The notes under the pieces: generated by a model
What the model saw: only the letters and a program-made list of their open reading frames with translations
Databases searched by the model: none
What the model was told of the DNA's origin: nothing
Shown: piece by piece, positions 7,968 through 16,835 of the stretch
Numbering within the stretch: position 1 is the first letter of the stretch
How the letters are laid out: the number at the start of each line of letters is the position of its first letter
Position numbers and translations under genes: made by a program
Assembly (NCBI GenBank): GCA_041277045.1
Contig: JBGFSY010000002.1
Location: 744,001-808,000 of the forward strand
From: Reddybacter sp041277045
GTDB taxonomy: Bacteria; Pseudomonadota; Gammaproteobacteria; Pseudomonadales; Porticoccaceae
DNA: 64,000 bases
Direction: 5' to 3'

Positions 7968-8897
7968 TTACAGCGCTTCGTCCAACTCTGGCAATGCCTT
8001 AAACAGATCGGCAACCAAACCATAATCCGCCACCTGAAAAATAGGCGCGTCTTCGTCTTTGTTGATAGCAACAATGACTTTAGAGTCTTTCATGCCCGCC
8101 AGGTGCTGAATGGCACCTGAAATACCCACGGCAATATAAAGGTCGGGAGCAACGATTTTACCCGTTTGGCCAACCTGCATTTCGTTGGGTACAAAGCCTG
8201 CGTCAACTGCGGCACGTGAAGCACCAACAGCAGCGCCGAGTTTGTCAGCTACTTTGTAAAGTAGTTCAAAGTTTTCGCCGTTCTGCATGCCACGACCACC
8301 GGAAACGATGACGTCGGCAGCGGTCAGCTCAGGACGATCAGACTTGGCCACTTCTTCGCCTTTAAACTCAGAAACACCGGCATCGTGAACACCACCAACG
8401 GCTTCGATAGTGGCACTGCCACCCTCTGCTGCTACGGGATCAAATGCTGTGGTACGCACTGTCATTACCTTAATGCTGTCGCTGCTCTGTACTGTAGCGA
8501 CGATGTTACCGGCATAGAAAGGACGCTGAAAAGTATCTTCGCTGATAACAGCACTGATATCCGAAATCGGCTGCACGTCGAGCAGCGCACCAACACGGGG
8601 AATCACGTTCTTGCCGTTAGTGGTAGCAGGCACAAGAATGTGGCCGTAGTTGGCGGCTAATTCAGCAACCAAAGGCGCAACGTTTTCAGCCAACATAAAT
8701 TCGTAGGCGGCATTGTCGGCGACGACAACTTTGCTAATACCTGCAATCTTTGCAGCAGCATCGGCGGCAGCACCGCAGTTAGCACCAGCGACGAGAATAT
8801 CGACATCGCTACCGATAGCCTGGGCAGCGGCAACGGCATTCAGTGTTGCACCCTTGATTTCGTTGTTGTCGTGTTCCGCAATTACCAGAATACTCAT
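7968..8897 (-). CDS. etfA: Electron transfer flavoprotein alpha subunit
   Basis: A 309-residue ETF alpha subunit. It pairs with EtfB to carry electrons from acyl-CoA dehydrogenases to ETF-ubiquinone oxidoreductase. The C-terminal FAD domain is intact (about residues 190-305), with VSGGRGMQ, the GQTGKIVAPDLYIAVGISG stretch and AIQHLAGM, the family signature. The start codon overlaps the etfB stop by 4 bases, giving translational coupling. No lysine-rich N-terminal oddities or truncation. The divergent ETF-QO gene completes the chain. Confidence 0.96.
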   Translation of the reverse strand: MSILVIAEHDNNEIKGATLNAVAAAQAIGSDVDILVAGANCGAAADAAAKIAGISKVVVADNAAYEFMLAENVAPLVAELAANYGHILVPATTNGKNVIPRVGALLDVQPISDISAVISEDTFQRPFYAGNIVATVQSSDSIKVMTVRTTAFDPVAAEGGSATIEAVGGVHDAGVSEFKGEEVAKSDRPELTAADVIVSGGRGMQNGENFELLYKVADKLGAAVGASRAAVDAGFVPNEMQVGQTGKIVAPDLYIAVGISGAIQHLAGMKDSKVIVAINKDEDAPIFQVADYGLVADLFKALPELDEAL

Positions 8898-9646
8898 GAG
8901 ATCACCTTGGCTTCGTTTTTCAGTTTATCAACCAGTTGTGCAACATCTTCTACTTTGATGCCCGCCTGACGCTCGGCTGGGGGTTCGGCCTTGAGCAAGG
9001 TGGTGCGGGGCGCAACATCAACACCCAGATCTGCAGGCGTAGTGCTGTCGATGGTCTTTTTCTTGGCTTTCATGATGTTAGGCAATGAAGCGTAACGCGG
9101 CTCATTCAAGCGCAAGTCAGCAGTAACGATGGCTGGCAATTTAATTTGTATCGTTTGCAGGCCAGCATCAACTTCACGTACAACTGTGGCGCTATCACCA
9201 TCGATAGTCAGTTCAGAAGCAAACGTCGCTTGGGCCCAACCGGTCAATGCGCCGAGCATCTGGCCAGTGTGGTTGTTGTCGCCATCAATCGCTTGCTTAC
9301 CCAGCAAGACGATGTCGGGGCTTTCGTTATCGCAAACGGCTTTCAGGCATTTGGCAACGGCGAGTGACTCGAGGTCAGTGTCCGTCGTTACGAGAATGCC
9401 GCGATCAGCACCCAGTGCCAGCGCGGTACGAACCTGCTCCTGAGCGGCCTGTGCACCGATGGATACAACAATAATCTCTGTTGCAATGCCCTTTTCTTTC
9501 AGTCGAACAGCTTCTTCGACTGCAATTTCACAGAAGGGGTTGATGGCCATTTTTACATTGGCCAGATCGGGGCCGGTGTTATCTGACTTGGCCCTTACCT
9601 TTACGTTGTAGTCGGCAACGCGCTTAACAGCGACAAGAATCTTCAT
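8894..9646 (-). CDS. etfB: Electron transfer flavoprotein beta subunit
   Basis: A 250-residue ETF beta subunit, AMP-binding partner of EtfA. The start is placed at the ATG giving MKILVAVKRVADYNVK, the conserved family N-terminus; a longer open frame reaching 9694 adds 16 residues without family support. An AAGGGTGG ribosome site precedes this ATG. Conserved EEAVRLKEKG and LALGADRGIL segments are present. First gene of the etfBA operon, transcribed away from the ETF-QO gene. Confidence 0.96.
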   Translation of the reverse strand: MKILVAVKRVADYNVKVRAKSDNTGPDLANVKMAINPFCEIAVEEAVRLKEKGIATEIIVVSIGAQAAQEQVRTALALGADRGILVTTDTDLESLAVAKCLKAVCDNESPDIVLLGKQAIDGDNNHTGQMLGALTGWAQATFASELTIDGDSATVVREVDAGLQTIQIKLPAIVTADLRLNEPRYASLPNIMKAKKKTIDSTTPADLGVDVAPRTTLLKAEPPAERQAGIKVEDVAQLVDKLKNEAKVIS

Positions 9647-9732
9647 GAACCACCCTTGGTATGTTGTGGAGTGTGACGAATAAATCAGGTGCAAAACCGT
9701 ACAGCACCGGATTTAGGGGGCGTCATAATGCC

Positions 9733-9751
9733 GATTTTGGGGCCAAAAATC
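9733..9751. promoter_or_regulatory. Near-palindrome in the etfB / ETF-QO divergent promoter region
   Basis: GATTTTGGGGCCAAAAATC at 9733-9751 is an imperfect palindrome centred in the 252-base region between two divergent starts. It is a candidate binding site for a regulator controlling both transcripts; the regulator is unknown. Confidence 0.3.
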
Positions 9752-9898
9752 AAATGTAAAGCGTCAAATCAACAATGACACTCTATGGTTTGATCGTAAA
9801 AAATCCGCGCGTCATAGTTTTCTCCGTTTACGCCATAGTCTTGTCCACTAACAGTAGGTTAAAATGTGCGATTGTCTTAGTTGCCTGGAGGAAGAATG

Positions 9899-11539
9899 AT
9901 GGAAAGAGAATATATGGAGTACGACGTTGTGATTGTTGGTGCCGGCCCCGCTGGCTTGTCAGCGGCCTGTCGTTTACGTCAATTGAATCCAGAAACAACG
10001 GTCTGTGTCGTTGAAAAAGGTTCTGAAGTCGGCGCGCATATTCTCTCCGGTGCGGTGTTTGAACCCACTGCCCTCAACGAACTCTTCCCCGACTGGAAAG
10101 AAAAGGGTGCGCCTCTGCACACGCCGGTCGATGGCGATGACATTTATGTACTAACCAGCGCCCAAAAAGGCATCAAGGTGCCCGGTTTGTTTGTGCCTAA
10201 AACCATGCACAACGAAGGCAACTACATCATTAGCCTCGGCAACCTCTGCCGCTGGCTGGGTGAGCAGGCTGAAGCGCTGGGTGTTGAGATCTTCCCCGGC
10301 TTTGCCGCCGCTGAAATCGTCTATCACGATGATGGCAGCGTAAAAGGTATCGCCACTGGTGATATGGGCCTCAATATCGACGGCGAGAAAAAAGACAGCT
10401 ACATGCAGGGCATGGAGTTGCACGGAAAATACACCCTGTTTGCTGAGGGCTGTCGCGGTAACCTGGGCAAAGAACTGATCGCAAAATTTAATCTCGATGC
10501 CGGCAAAGACCCCCAGCACTATGGCATCGGCATTAAGGAAATCTGGAAGGTCAGCGATGAGCAACACAAGCAGGGCCTTGTAGTGCACAGTGCCGGTTGG
10601 CCACTGGATGAAAGTAAATCGGCAGGTGGCGCCTTTGTTTATCACCTTGAAGACAACCAGGTGGCATTGGGGCTAATTACCGACCTCTCCTACTCCAACC
10701 CCCACCTCAGCCCTTTTGATGAGTTTCAGCGCTTTAAACATCACCCCGTCGTGAAGCAATATATTGAAGGTGGTGAGCGCATCGCCTACGGCGCACGCGC
10801 CCTGGCCAAAGGTGGTTTGCAATCGCAGCCACGCATGAGCTTCGCCGGTGGCCTGTTGATTGGTGACGATGCTGGCACCATGAACTTTGCCAAAATCAAA
10901 GGTAATCATACGGCCATGAAATCTGGCATGATTGCCGCTGAAGTCGTCACGGCCGCACTGGGTAAAGAGCAAGCGGGTACGGAACTCACTGAATACGCCG
11001 CAGCCTACGAAAGCTCATGGGCTTATAAAGAGCTGCACGTACAGCGCAACTTTGGCCCGGCTCAGCATAAATGGGGCAACATTATCGGTTCCGCTTTTGC
11101 CTTTATCGACATCAATATTTTTAACGGCAACCTACCGTTTACTTTGAAAGATCCGAAACCGGATCACGCACAAATGAAACCGGCTAGCGCCTGTAAAAAA
11201 ATCGACTACCCCAAGCCCGATGGCAAGCTCAGCTTTGATAAGCCCTCATCAGTCTTCTTGTCGAATACCAATCACGAAGAAGACCAGCCCTGCCATCTGA
11301 AATTAACGGATGACAGTATTCCCCTGGCTAAGAACCTGCCCCTCTACGATGAGCCAGCCCAGCGCTACTGCCCTGTCGGTGTTTACGAGGTGCTTGAAAA
11401 TGAAGCTGGTGAAAAAATATTCCAGATTAATGCTCAGAACTGTGTGCACTGTAAAACCTGTGACATTAAAGACCCCGCACAAAACATCACCTGGGTGACA
11501 CCTGAGGGGACAGGTGGGCCAAACTACCCCAATATGTAA
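9899..11539 (+). CDS. Electron transfer flavoprotein-ubiquinone oxidoreductase
   Basis: A membrane-associated FAD/4Fe-4S enzyme passing electrons from reduced ETF to ubiquinone, about 546 residues, normal length. The N-terminus has VVIVGAGPAG for FAD. The C-terminus has the ferredoxin-like cysteine cluster: RYCPVGVYE followed by NCVHCKTCD. A GGAGG at 9887-9891 favours the ATG at 9899 (7-base spacing); the adjacent ATG at 9896 is possible, and a TTG at 9881 would precede the ribosome site. Divergent from etfBA, so all three components of the acyl-CoA electron chain are in one locus. A strong terminator follows. Confidence 0.95.
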   Translation: MEREYMEYDVVIVGAGPAGLSAACRLRQLNPETTVCVVEKGSEVGAHILSGAVFEPTALNELFPDWKEKGAPLHTPVDGDDIYVLTSAQKGIKVPGLFVPKTMHNEGNYIISLGNLCRWLGEQAEALGVEIFPGFAAAEIVYHDDGSVKGIATGDMGLNIDGEKKDSYMQGMELHGKYTLFAEGCRGNLGKELIAKFNLDAGKDPQHYGIGIKEIWKVSDEQHKQGLVVHSAGWPLDESKSAGGAFVYHLEDNQVALGLITDLSYSNPHLSPFDEFQRFKHHPVVKQYIEGGERIAYGARALAKGGLQSQPRMSFAGGLLIGDDAGTMNFAKIKGNHTAMKSGMIAAEVVTAALGKEQAGTELTEYAAAYESSWAYKELHVQRNFGPAQHKWGNIIGSAFAFIDINIFNGNLPFTLKDPKPDHAQMKPASACKKIDYPKPDGKLSFDKPSSVFLSNTNHEEDQPCHLKLTDDSIPLAKNLPLYDEPAQRYCPVGVYEVLENEAGEKIFQINAQNCVHCKTCDIKDPAQNITWVTPEGTGGPNYPNM

Positions 11540-11559
11540 ATTTCGACCTGGTTTTACAT

Positions 11560-11600
11560 AAGCCCGAATAAAGCGCTATTAAGCTTTATTCGGGCTTTTT
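11560..11600 (+). terminator. Rho-independent terminator after ETF-QO
   Basis: A 15-bp perfect stem AAGCCCGAATAAAGC (11560-11574) / GCTTTATTCGGGCTT (11583-11597), 8-base loop, then T to 11600. Confidence 0.95.
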
Positions 11601-11662
11601 GCTTGATAGTAGAACACTTATTGAAAACTCGAGAAAAGGGGTCCCGGCATTAATAATTGTCA

Positions 11663-11824
11663 GGGAAGCTCTGAATAAGTCTGGACGAAGTAGGCTGTGA
11701 CACAGCGTGTTTAGATTCGAGGCGCAAATCGCGCGTAATAGCGAGCTATTGCGAAGGTTTGCTACGAAGAAGCTGAATAGGCTGGGGCGCAGAATACGAG
11801 TTCATGACTTGTTCCGAGCTTCCT
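11663..11824. mobile_element. MITE-like non-coding repeat with terminal inverted repeats
   Basis: A segment of about 160 bases between the ETF-QO terminator and the next gene. Its left end reads GGAAGCTCTGAATAAGTC (11664-11681). Its right end, read on the complement from 11823, is GGAAGCTCGGAACAAGTC, 16 of 18 identical. No coding potential is visible inside; the interior contains alternating GCGC-rich short repeats (GAGGCGCAAATCGCGCG). Size, inverted ends and intergenic position fit a miniature inverted-repeat element or a related interspersed repeat. No second copy was seen in this window and no target duplication could be confirmed. Confidence 0.6.
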
Positions 11825-11872
11825 TAGCGTAGATACCCATTGACTATTGTTTACCAAGTGCCTGGTTTGCCT

Positions 11873-12499
11873 TCACTCAGGGTCGGATGCCGCTGGAGAA
11901 AAATGCTCCCTACCGTCATAAGCCTGAACCTTCTTCCGTTGTTCTTCAAGCTGGCTATGGAAGCCCTCAGCCTCACCATAGTCCATAAAACTAGCGTATT
12001 TGTCGTGGGGGTTTGTGACCCGACGAGCATGCTTGATGGGGCACCAGTACTGTTCTGTACGCGCTGAAATTTCTCTGGCAAAAGACAATACGCCATTGCC
12101 ATAGCCGCAGTAAATACAGTTGATTTTTTCAAACAGATTGAGATAAGCCAGCATATGGCGATCAATGACAACATAATCGCCACGTCTGACTCGAGGTATG
12201 CGATAGGCCCGAAAACAAACCTGCTGATAAATAAACAGGGATACATCGAGTAGTACCAGGGGTAACAACATCGCGTAAACAATCGGTGCGGAGATTAAAT
12301 GTCGGGGTGGTGTTTGGCGCAAATAATCAGCCCAGCGAATTTTCATCTGGCTGTGGGCTGATTTCACCTGGTGTTCAAAGCGTACACGACGGCCGTTGAT
12401 TTTATAGACCAGCTTATCTTCTCGCTCGTGAAAAGCCGCTTCTAATTCACTTTCCAGGGCTCGCATTTTTGCCAGTAGGCTTTCAATTTTTGAGTTCAT
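11873..12499 (-). CDS. Conserved-looking membrane protein of unknown function with CxxC motif
   Basis: A 208-residue protein I cannot assign to a named family. It begins with a charged helical, coiled-coil-like segment (1-30), has a hydrophobic stretch at about 69-96 that could form one long or two short membrane helices, and a cysteine-containing C-terminal part: CIYCGYGNG at 128-136 and YWCPIKHARR at 151-160. Three cysteines plus histidines could bind a metal. The ATG follows the slipin gene after about 40 bases in the same direction, so it may be the last gene of the nfeD-slipin transcript. Confidence 0.7.
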   Translation of the reverse strand: MNSKIESLLAKMRALESELEAAFHEREDKLVYKINGRRVRFEHQVKSAHSQMKIRWADYLRQTPPRHLISAPIVYAMLLPLVLLDVSLFIYQQVCFRAYRIPRVRRGDYVVIDRHMLAYLNLFEKINCIYCGYGNGVLSFAREISARTEQYWCPIKHARRVTNPHDKYASFMDYGEAEGFHSQLEEQRKKVQAYDGREHFSPAASDPE

Positions 12500-12541
12500 T
12501 GTTTAGCGCCAGTCAATCGTCAGCTCACCGCCAAAACCCAA

Positions 12542-13285
12542 TCACGCTTTGATCTGAAGAGCTTTATTCATTAAATCCAGAGGGAAAACAATGGTATTAC
12601 TGCGTTCGCTGGCAATTTCAGTCAAGGTTTGTAGATACCGTAGCTGTATCGCCTCCGGTTGTTTTGACAAGGTGACGGCCGCCTCAAGCAACTTTTTAGA
12701 TGCCTGCATTTCGCCTTCGGCGTGAATTACCTTCGCCCGCCGGGTGCGCTCGGCCTCCGCCTGTTTGGCGATAGCGCGAATCATACTTTCATCCAGATCG
12801 ACATGTTTAATTTCAACATTGCTGACCTTGATACCCCAGGCATCGGTCTGCTCATCGAGAATGGCTTGTACGTCGGTATTAAGGCGTTCGCGCTCGGATA
12901 ACATTTCATCTAATTCATGTTGACCCAATACCGAGCGCAGTGTGGTTTGGGCCAGCTGGCTAGTCGCTGTGTAAAAATCTTCGACTTGAATAATCGCTTT
13001 CTCTGGGTCAACCACACGAAAATAAACTACAGCGTTAACCTTTACCGAAACATTATCGCGGGAAATAACATCCTGACTGGGCACATCCATAACAACCGTG
13101 CGCAAATCAGTTCTCACCATTTGCTGTATGCCAGGAATAATAATAATGAAACCTGGGCCTTTAACTTTCCAGAAACGCCCGAGTAAAAAAACCACACCTC
13201 TCTGGTATTCTCGAAGAATTTTTATGGCACTGGCAACGAATAAAATTACCAGAACTATTAATGTGTACATCGGGTATTCGATCAT
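12542..13285 (-). CDS. Slipin (stomatin/prohibitin-like SPFH protein)
   Basis: A 247-residue SPFH-domain membrane scaffold protein. An N-terminal transmembrane helix (about 6-23) is followed by the slipin signature region (YQRGVVFLLGRF, GPGFIIIIPGI, VPSQDVISRDNVSVKVNAVV) and a helical C-terminus with QAEAERTRRAKVIHAEGE. Bacterial slipins of this type are usually encoded next to an NfeD protease, and here nfeD lies immediately upstream on the same strand. Family knowledge: NfeD-like proteases can cleave slipin C-termini; the pair is thought to organise membrane microdomains. Confidence 0.93.
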   Translation of the reverse strand: MIEYPMYTLIVLVILFVASAIKILREYQRGVVFLLGRFWKVKGPGFIIIIPGIQQMVRTDLRTVVMDVPSQDVISRDNVSVKVNAVVYFRVVDPEKAIIQVEDFYTATSQLAQTTLRSVLGQHELDEMLSERERLNTDVQAILDEQTDAWGIKVSNVEIKHVDLDESMIRAIAKQAEAERTRRAKVIHAEGEMQASKKLLEAAVTLSKQPEAIQLRYLQTLTEIASERSNTIVFPLDLMNKALQIKA

Positions 13286-13370
13286 CGTGCCACTCCTTGC
13301 TCCGTGAATGAATTTTCAAATTGAAGGCTGTTAAATTCACTAACTCAGCCTGTGGTCGTCAGGGTTTTAT

Positions 13371-14774
13371 TTATATTGCTTGCTGCTCACTCTCCAAAGG
13401 CTCAACATCCAGCGTTAAGCCATTAATGGCTTTGATTTTAACTTTTTGCCCTCTGTGTAAAGGGATAGAGCTACGCGCACGCCAGTTTTCGCTGTGTACG
13501 GATACCATGGTCAGACTGTCATCAAGCAAGGTGTTAACGGTGGCTGTTTGACCAATCATTTGCTCCAGACCACTCACCACGGGCCGCCTGCGTGCTCGCA
13601 AAGCCATACCTACGACCAGGGAAAAAACCAGCGCCGTTACCACTGCAAAAGTCAGGATCACCGAAAGATAAATTGTGAATGCCGGTAATTGTGTATCCAT
13701 TAAAATAATGGAACCGATAACAAAAGCAACCAGCCCACCAAGACCCAACACACCAAAGCTGGGCTGAAAAGCCTCCGCTACCATTAGGACTACGCCAAGT
13801 AAAATTAAGCCCATGCCCGCATAGTTGACCGGCAATAACTGGAATGAATAGAGCGCCAGCATCAAGCAAATAGCGCCAACCGTACCGGGTAAAATGCCTC
13901 CCGGATTATAAAACTCGAGTATCAAACCATAGACGCCGATCATCATCAGAATGTAGGCAATATTGGGATTGGTGATAACGCTGAGCAAACGGCTACGCCA
14001 GTCGGGCAGCAACTCGACTATTACCAGGCCCGTGGTGTGCAGGGTTTGCTCGCGATTAAGTACTAGCACTTTTCGCCCATTGAGCTGGGCCAACAAATCG
14101 TTGACATCATCCGCCACTATATCAACGACATTAAGTCGTAGTGCTTCGCTTGCCGGTAAACTCACCCCGCTGCGGACGGCCTCTTCAGCCCAGTCCGCAT
14201 TGCGGCCATGCAGAGCCGCAAGACCGCGTATATAAGCTGCCGCATCGTTAATGATTTTATGTTTCATGGCATCGTCTGGTGCCTGCTCGGCGGATTCACC
14301 CTCTTCGCCCTCCTCTTGTTTTTGATCCATACCCGGTAGCGATATACCACCGATCTGCACCGGCGTGGCAGCCCCGAGATTAGTACCTGGTGCCATCGCC
14401 GCAATATGGCTGGCATACAAAATATAAGTGCCGGCACTAGCAGCCCGTGCACCCGTGGGTGACACGTAGGTGGCGACGGGTACGGGTGATGCACTGATGG
14501 TTTGAATGATGCCGCGCATGGCGTTGTCGAGACCGCCGGGCGTATCCATGCGAATAATGATTAAGGCCGGTGCTTCTTTCATGGCATCCTGAAAAGCGCG
14601 CTGCAGGTAATCTTCTGTCGCCGGACCAATTGCGCCTTCAATAGACAAGACGACAACCTGGCCGGGAACAGCGTAAGCTGCATTCGACAATAGCGCTAAA
14701 CAGCAAAACAACGCGAGGAACCAGGCCTGTACGGTGAAGCCACAACGGAATAAAAGTGCTTTCAAAATTGCCAT
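13371..14774 (-). CDS. NfeD-family membrane serine protease
   Basis: A 467-residue full-length NfeD protein. Signal peptide at about 15-35, then a ClpP-like protease domain (about 38-225) with the nucleophile S113 in AASAGTY and a candidate catalytic lysine at K171/K173 (MKHKIIND). An acidic, Glu/Gly-rich insertion (about 150-166) lies between them. Four to five membrane helices follow (about 255-395) and a C-terminal OB-fold NfeD domain (about 400-462). It heads a two-gene unit with the slipin downstream. The Ser/Lys arrangement agrees with the archaeal 1510-N protease. Confidence 0.93.
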   Translation of the reverse strand: MAILKALLFRCGFTVQAWFLALFCCLALLSNAAYAVPGQVVVLSIEGAIGPATEDYLQRAFQDAMKEAPALIIIRMDTPGGLDNAMRGIIQTISASPVPVATYVSPTGARAASAGTYILYASHIAAMAPGTNLGAATPVQIGGISLPGMDQKQEEGEEGESAEQAPDDAMKHKIINDAAAYIRGLAALHGRNADWAEEAVRSGVSLPASEALRLNVVDIVADDVNDLLAQLNGRKVLVLNREQTLHTTGLVIVELLPDWRSRLLSVITNPNIAYILMMIGVYGLILEFYNPGGILPGTVGAICLMLALYSFQLLPVNYAGMGLILLGVVLMVAEAFQPSFGVLGLGGLVAFVIGSIILMDTQLPAFTIYLSVILTFAVVTALVFSLVVGMALRARRRPVVSGLEQMIGQTATVNTLLDDSLTMVSVHSENWRARSSIPLHRGQKVKIKAINGLTLDVEPLESEQQAI

Positions 14775-15020
14775 GCAACACCCTTAATTGTCCTTGCTAG
14801 GAAGCAAATAATACTTGAGCTATTGTGACCTTTACTCGATGCCACCTAATGGGTATAGCCCGATAAGTTAGCACTAGCAAGACATCCATGCTCTTGAGTC
14901 ACTAGTAATTGATATGGATAGGGCTTTTTAGAGCTTGAAAAGAAAGCATCGCTATGGACTGCTGAAAGAGTTGGGTTCCGACTTTTTAATGACTCCATCC
15001 CTCTCCAAAAAAGGATGATG

Positions 15021-15530
15021 ATGAATAAAATAGAAGTACTAGAAAAGGATATCACTCGGCTCAAGGTCGACGCCATCGTCAATGCCGCTAAAAATTCTCT
15101 GCTCGGTGGTGGCGGTGTTGACGGCGCTATTCACGCTGCCGCTGGACCCGAATTACTTGAAGCCTGTAAAACATTAAAAGGTTGTCAGACTGGGGCTGCG
15201 AAAATCACACCAGGTTTTGCACTGCCGGCAAAATATGTCATTCATACCGTTGGCCCTGTTTGGTGTGGCGGGCAGCATAACGAGGCCAAGCAGTTAGCGG
15301 CTTGTTATCGTCATTCATTAAATTTGGCTGCAGAACACGGACTGCGCACTATTGCCTTCCCCGCCATCAGTTGTGGGGTTTATGGCTACCCAATCAGTGA
15401 GGCCTGTCAGATTGCCGCTGCTGAGGTTGGCGACTTTCTGGCGAAGGATGAAACCTTCGAAAAAGTAATTTTTTCTTGCTTCAATAGTGAGGTTAAAAAT
15501 TCCTTGCTAGACGCCCTTTCTAAAAAATAG
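15021..15530 (+). CDS. Macro-domain protein, YmdB-like, with altered catalytic position
   Basis: A 169-residue protein made of one macro domain, the fold that binds ADP-ribose; YmdB-type members deacetylate O-acetyl-ADP-ribose. Conserved parts: DITRLKVDAIVNAA, GGGGVDGAIH, VIHTVGPVW and FPAISCGVYGYP. Aligned with E. coli YmdB, the catalytic aspartate is kept (D34, E. coli D35) but the catalytic asparagine (E. coli N25, in NAAN) is replaced by lysine (K24, NAAK), and the usual GDI glycine is also Lys. Binding may persist with changed chemistry. Of three consecutive ATGs the third (15021) has the best spacing from AAAAAAGG. It converges with the DCC gene, one base apart. Confidence 0.88.
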   Translation: MNKIEVLEKDITRLKVDAIVNAAKNSLLGGGGVDGAIHAAAGPELLEACKTLKGCQTGAAKITPGFALPAKYVIHTVGPVWCGGQHNEAKQLAACYRHSLNLAAEHGLRTIAFPAISCGVYGYPISEACQIAAAEVGDFLAKDETFEKVIFSCFNSEVKNSLLDALSKK

Positions 15531-15531
15531 C

Positions 15532-15951
15532 TCAGCCTTTATCTATTCCTGTTTCGATAGCGCTTTGTCCGGCTAAACGCAGATAAGCATTTCTTAGTGC
15601 TCGTAATATTGGATAGATGGCAAGAGATAGAAATCTGTAACGCAGCAAGCGATGATGCAAACTGCCAAACCAGCCAGAGGCCGCGTGTTGCTTGGAGAGT
15701 AGTGTCAACGCTTCGGCATCCTGGAAAACAGCACCCCCTTTAATTAACACAATACCCGCATTAATATTGACACCTTTGCTGGCAAGTTGCGCGATAACTT
15801 CTGGAGCGCAACGGGCATCAACTTTTCTTATCCCGTTTTTATTAATGTCATTCTTGTCTTCAAGGCTAGCAACATAAGCCCGACAAAAGGGGCATTGACC
15901 ATCGAAAATAACGCAGGCATCCCCCTCTGCCATTTCAGAGTCAGTAGCCAT
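15532..15951 (-). CDS. DCC-family (DUF393) thiol-disulfide oxidoreductase-like protein
   Basis: A 139-residue protein of the DCC/DUF393 family. The hallmark VIFDGQCPFCRAYV with its CPFC active-site-like motif lies near the N-terminus. The frame is open farther upstream but that part overlaps msrA and looks unlike protein, so the start is placed at the ATG 4 bases after the msrA stop. The position suggests co-transcription with msrA and a shared redox theme; the biochemical activity of the family is not well defined. Confidence 0.85.
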   Translation of the reverse strand: MATDSEMAEGDACVIFDGQCPFCRAYVASLEDKNDINKNGIRKVDARCAPEVIAQLASKGVNINAGIVLIKGGAVFQDAEALTLLSKQHAASGWFGSLHHRLLRYRFLSLAIYPILRALRNAYLRLAGQSAIETGIDKG

Positions 15952-15955
15952 TAGT

Positions 15956-16579
15956 TCAACAGCTAACCCCCGTGCCGCGCAGCCCGCAGTAACCGTTGGG
16001 CACCTTGGCCAGGTACTGCTGGTGGTAGTCCTCGGCATAGTAAAACTCAGGAGCGTCGCCAATCTCCGTGGTGATACTCGACAAACCTGCGCTCTGTAGT
16101 GCGGCCTGATATTTAACACAACTGGCTTGCACTTCTGCCAGTTGCTCCGCGCCATAGCAGTAGATTGCTGAGCGATACTGGGTGCCGATATCACCACCCT
16201 GGCGCATGCCCTGAGTTGGATCATGGGCTTCCCAGAAGATCTTCAGTAGATCGGCGAGAGTGATAATGGCCGGATCAAAAACCACCAGTACCACTTCCGT
16301 ATGCCCGGTGCCGCCGCTACAAACCTCTTCGTAAGCAGGGTTGGGTGTGACACCACCGGCGTAACCGGCAGCGGTGGTGTAAACCCCTTCTTGTTGCCAA
16401 AAGCGCCGCTCCGCACCCCAGAAGCAACCCATGCCAAATTGCACCTGTTGCATGTTCTCGGGAAAAGGCCCTTTCAAAGGGTGGCCGTTGACGAAATGTT
16501 CAGCCGGCACTCGCATCACAGCACTGCGCCCGGGCAGTGCTTGTTCTGAGGTGGGCAGTGTGCTTGTTGAGTTTCCCAT
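15956..16579 (-). CDS. msrA: Peptide methionine sulfoxide reductase MsrA
   Basis: A 207-residue MsrA reducing the S-form of methionine sulfoxide in proteins and free Met. The catalytic cysteine is C52 in GMGCFWGAE; recycling cysteines are in the C-terminal GYCGLRGTGVSC segment. The N-terminal extension with ALPGRS, and the CSGGTGHTE and HDPTQGMRQGGDIGTQYRS blocks, match the E. coli long-form MsrA. The start chosen (MGNSTS) fits that length; the open frame extends 59 codons farther without family similarity. The DCC gene follows. Confidence 0.95.
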   Translation of the reverse strand: MGNSTSTLPTSEQALPGRSAVMRVPAEHFVNGHPLKGPFPENMQQVQFGMGCFWGAERRFWQQEGVYTTAAGYAGGVTPNPAYEEVCSGGTGHTEVVLVVFDPAIITLADLLKIFWEAHDPTQGMRQGGDIGTQYRSAIYCYGAEQLAEVQASCVKYQAALQSAGLSSITTEIGDAPEFYYAEDYHQQYLAKVPNGYCGLRGTGVSC

Positions 16580-16835
16580 GATCACCATCCTATTCATTGG
16601 GTGAATATTTAATAGCGCTAAATATAGCATTAACTCCGGCTGGATTGTTCGCAGCTGATGCCGTTTAAGGATCTTGAATGCAATATCGTTGCTCGACCCT
16701 GCGTTGAAAATTAGCAGCCCGGGGCCTATTATGTGTATGCAATTTACTGGCGTCACGAGACTCTATTGCAACGCTCAAAAGAGTATATCGCCGATAAATC
16801 CACCTCATTTTCTACAACTAAGCCACGCAGGACCT

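Noticed and set aside
15952..16224. N-terminal extension of the DCC protein
   Set aside because: It overlaps msrA out of frame and lacks similarity; the ATG at 15951 suits the family.
16580..16756. N-terminal extension of MsrA
   Set aside because: Would exceed the family length; the E. coli-like N-terminus begins at 16579.
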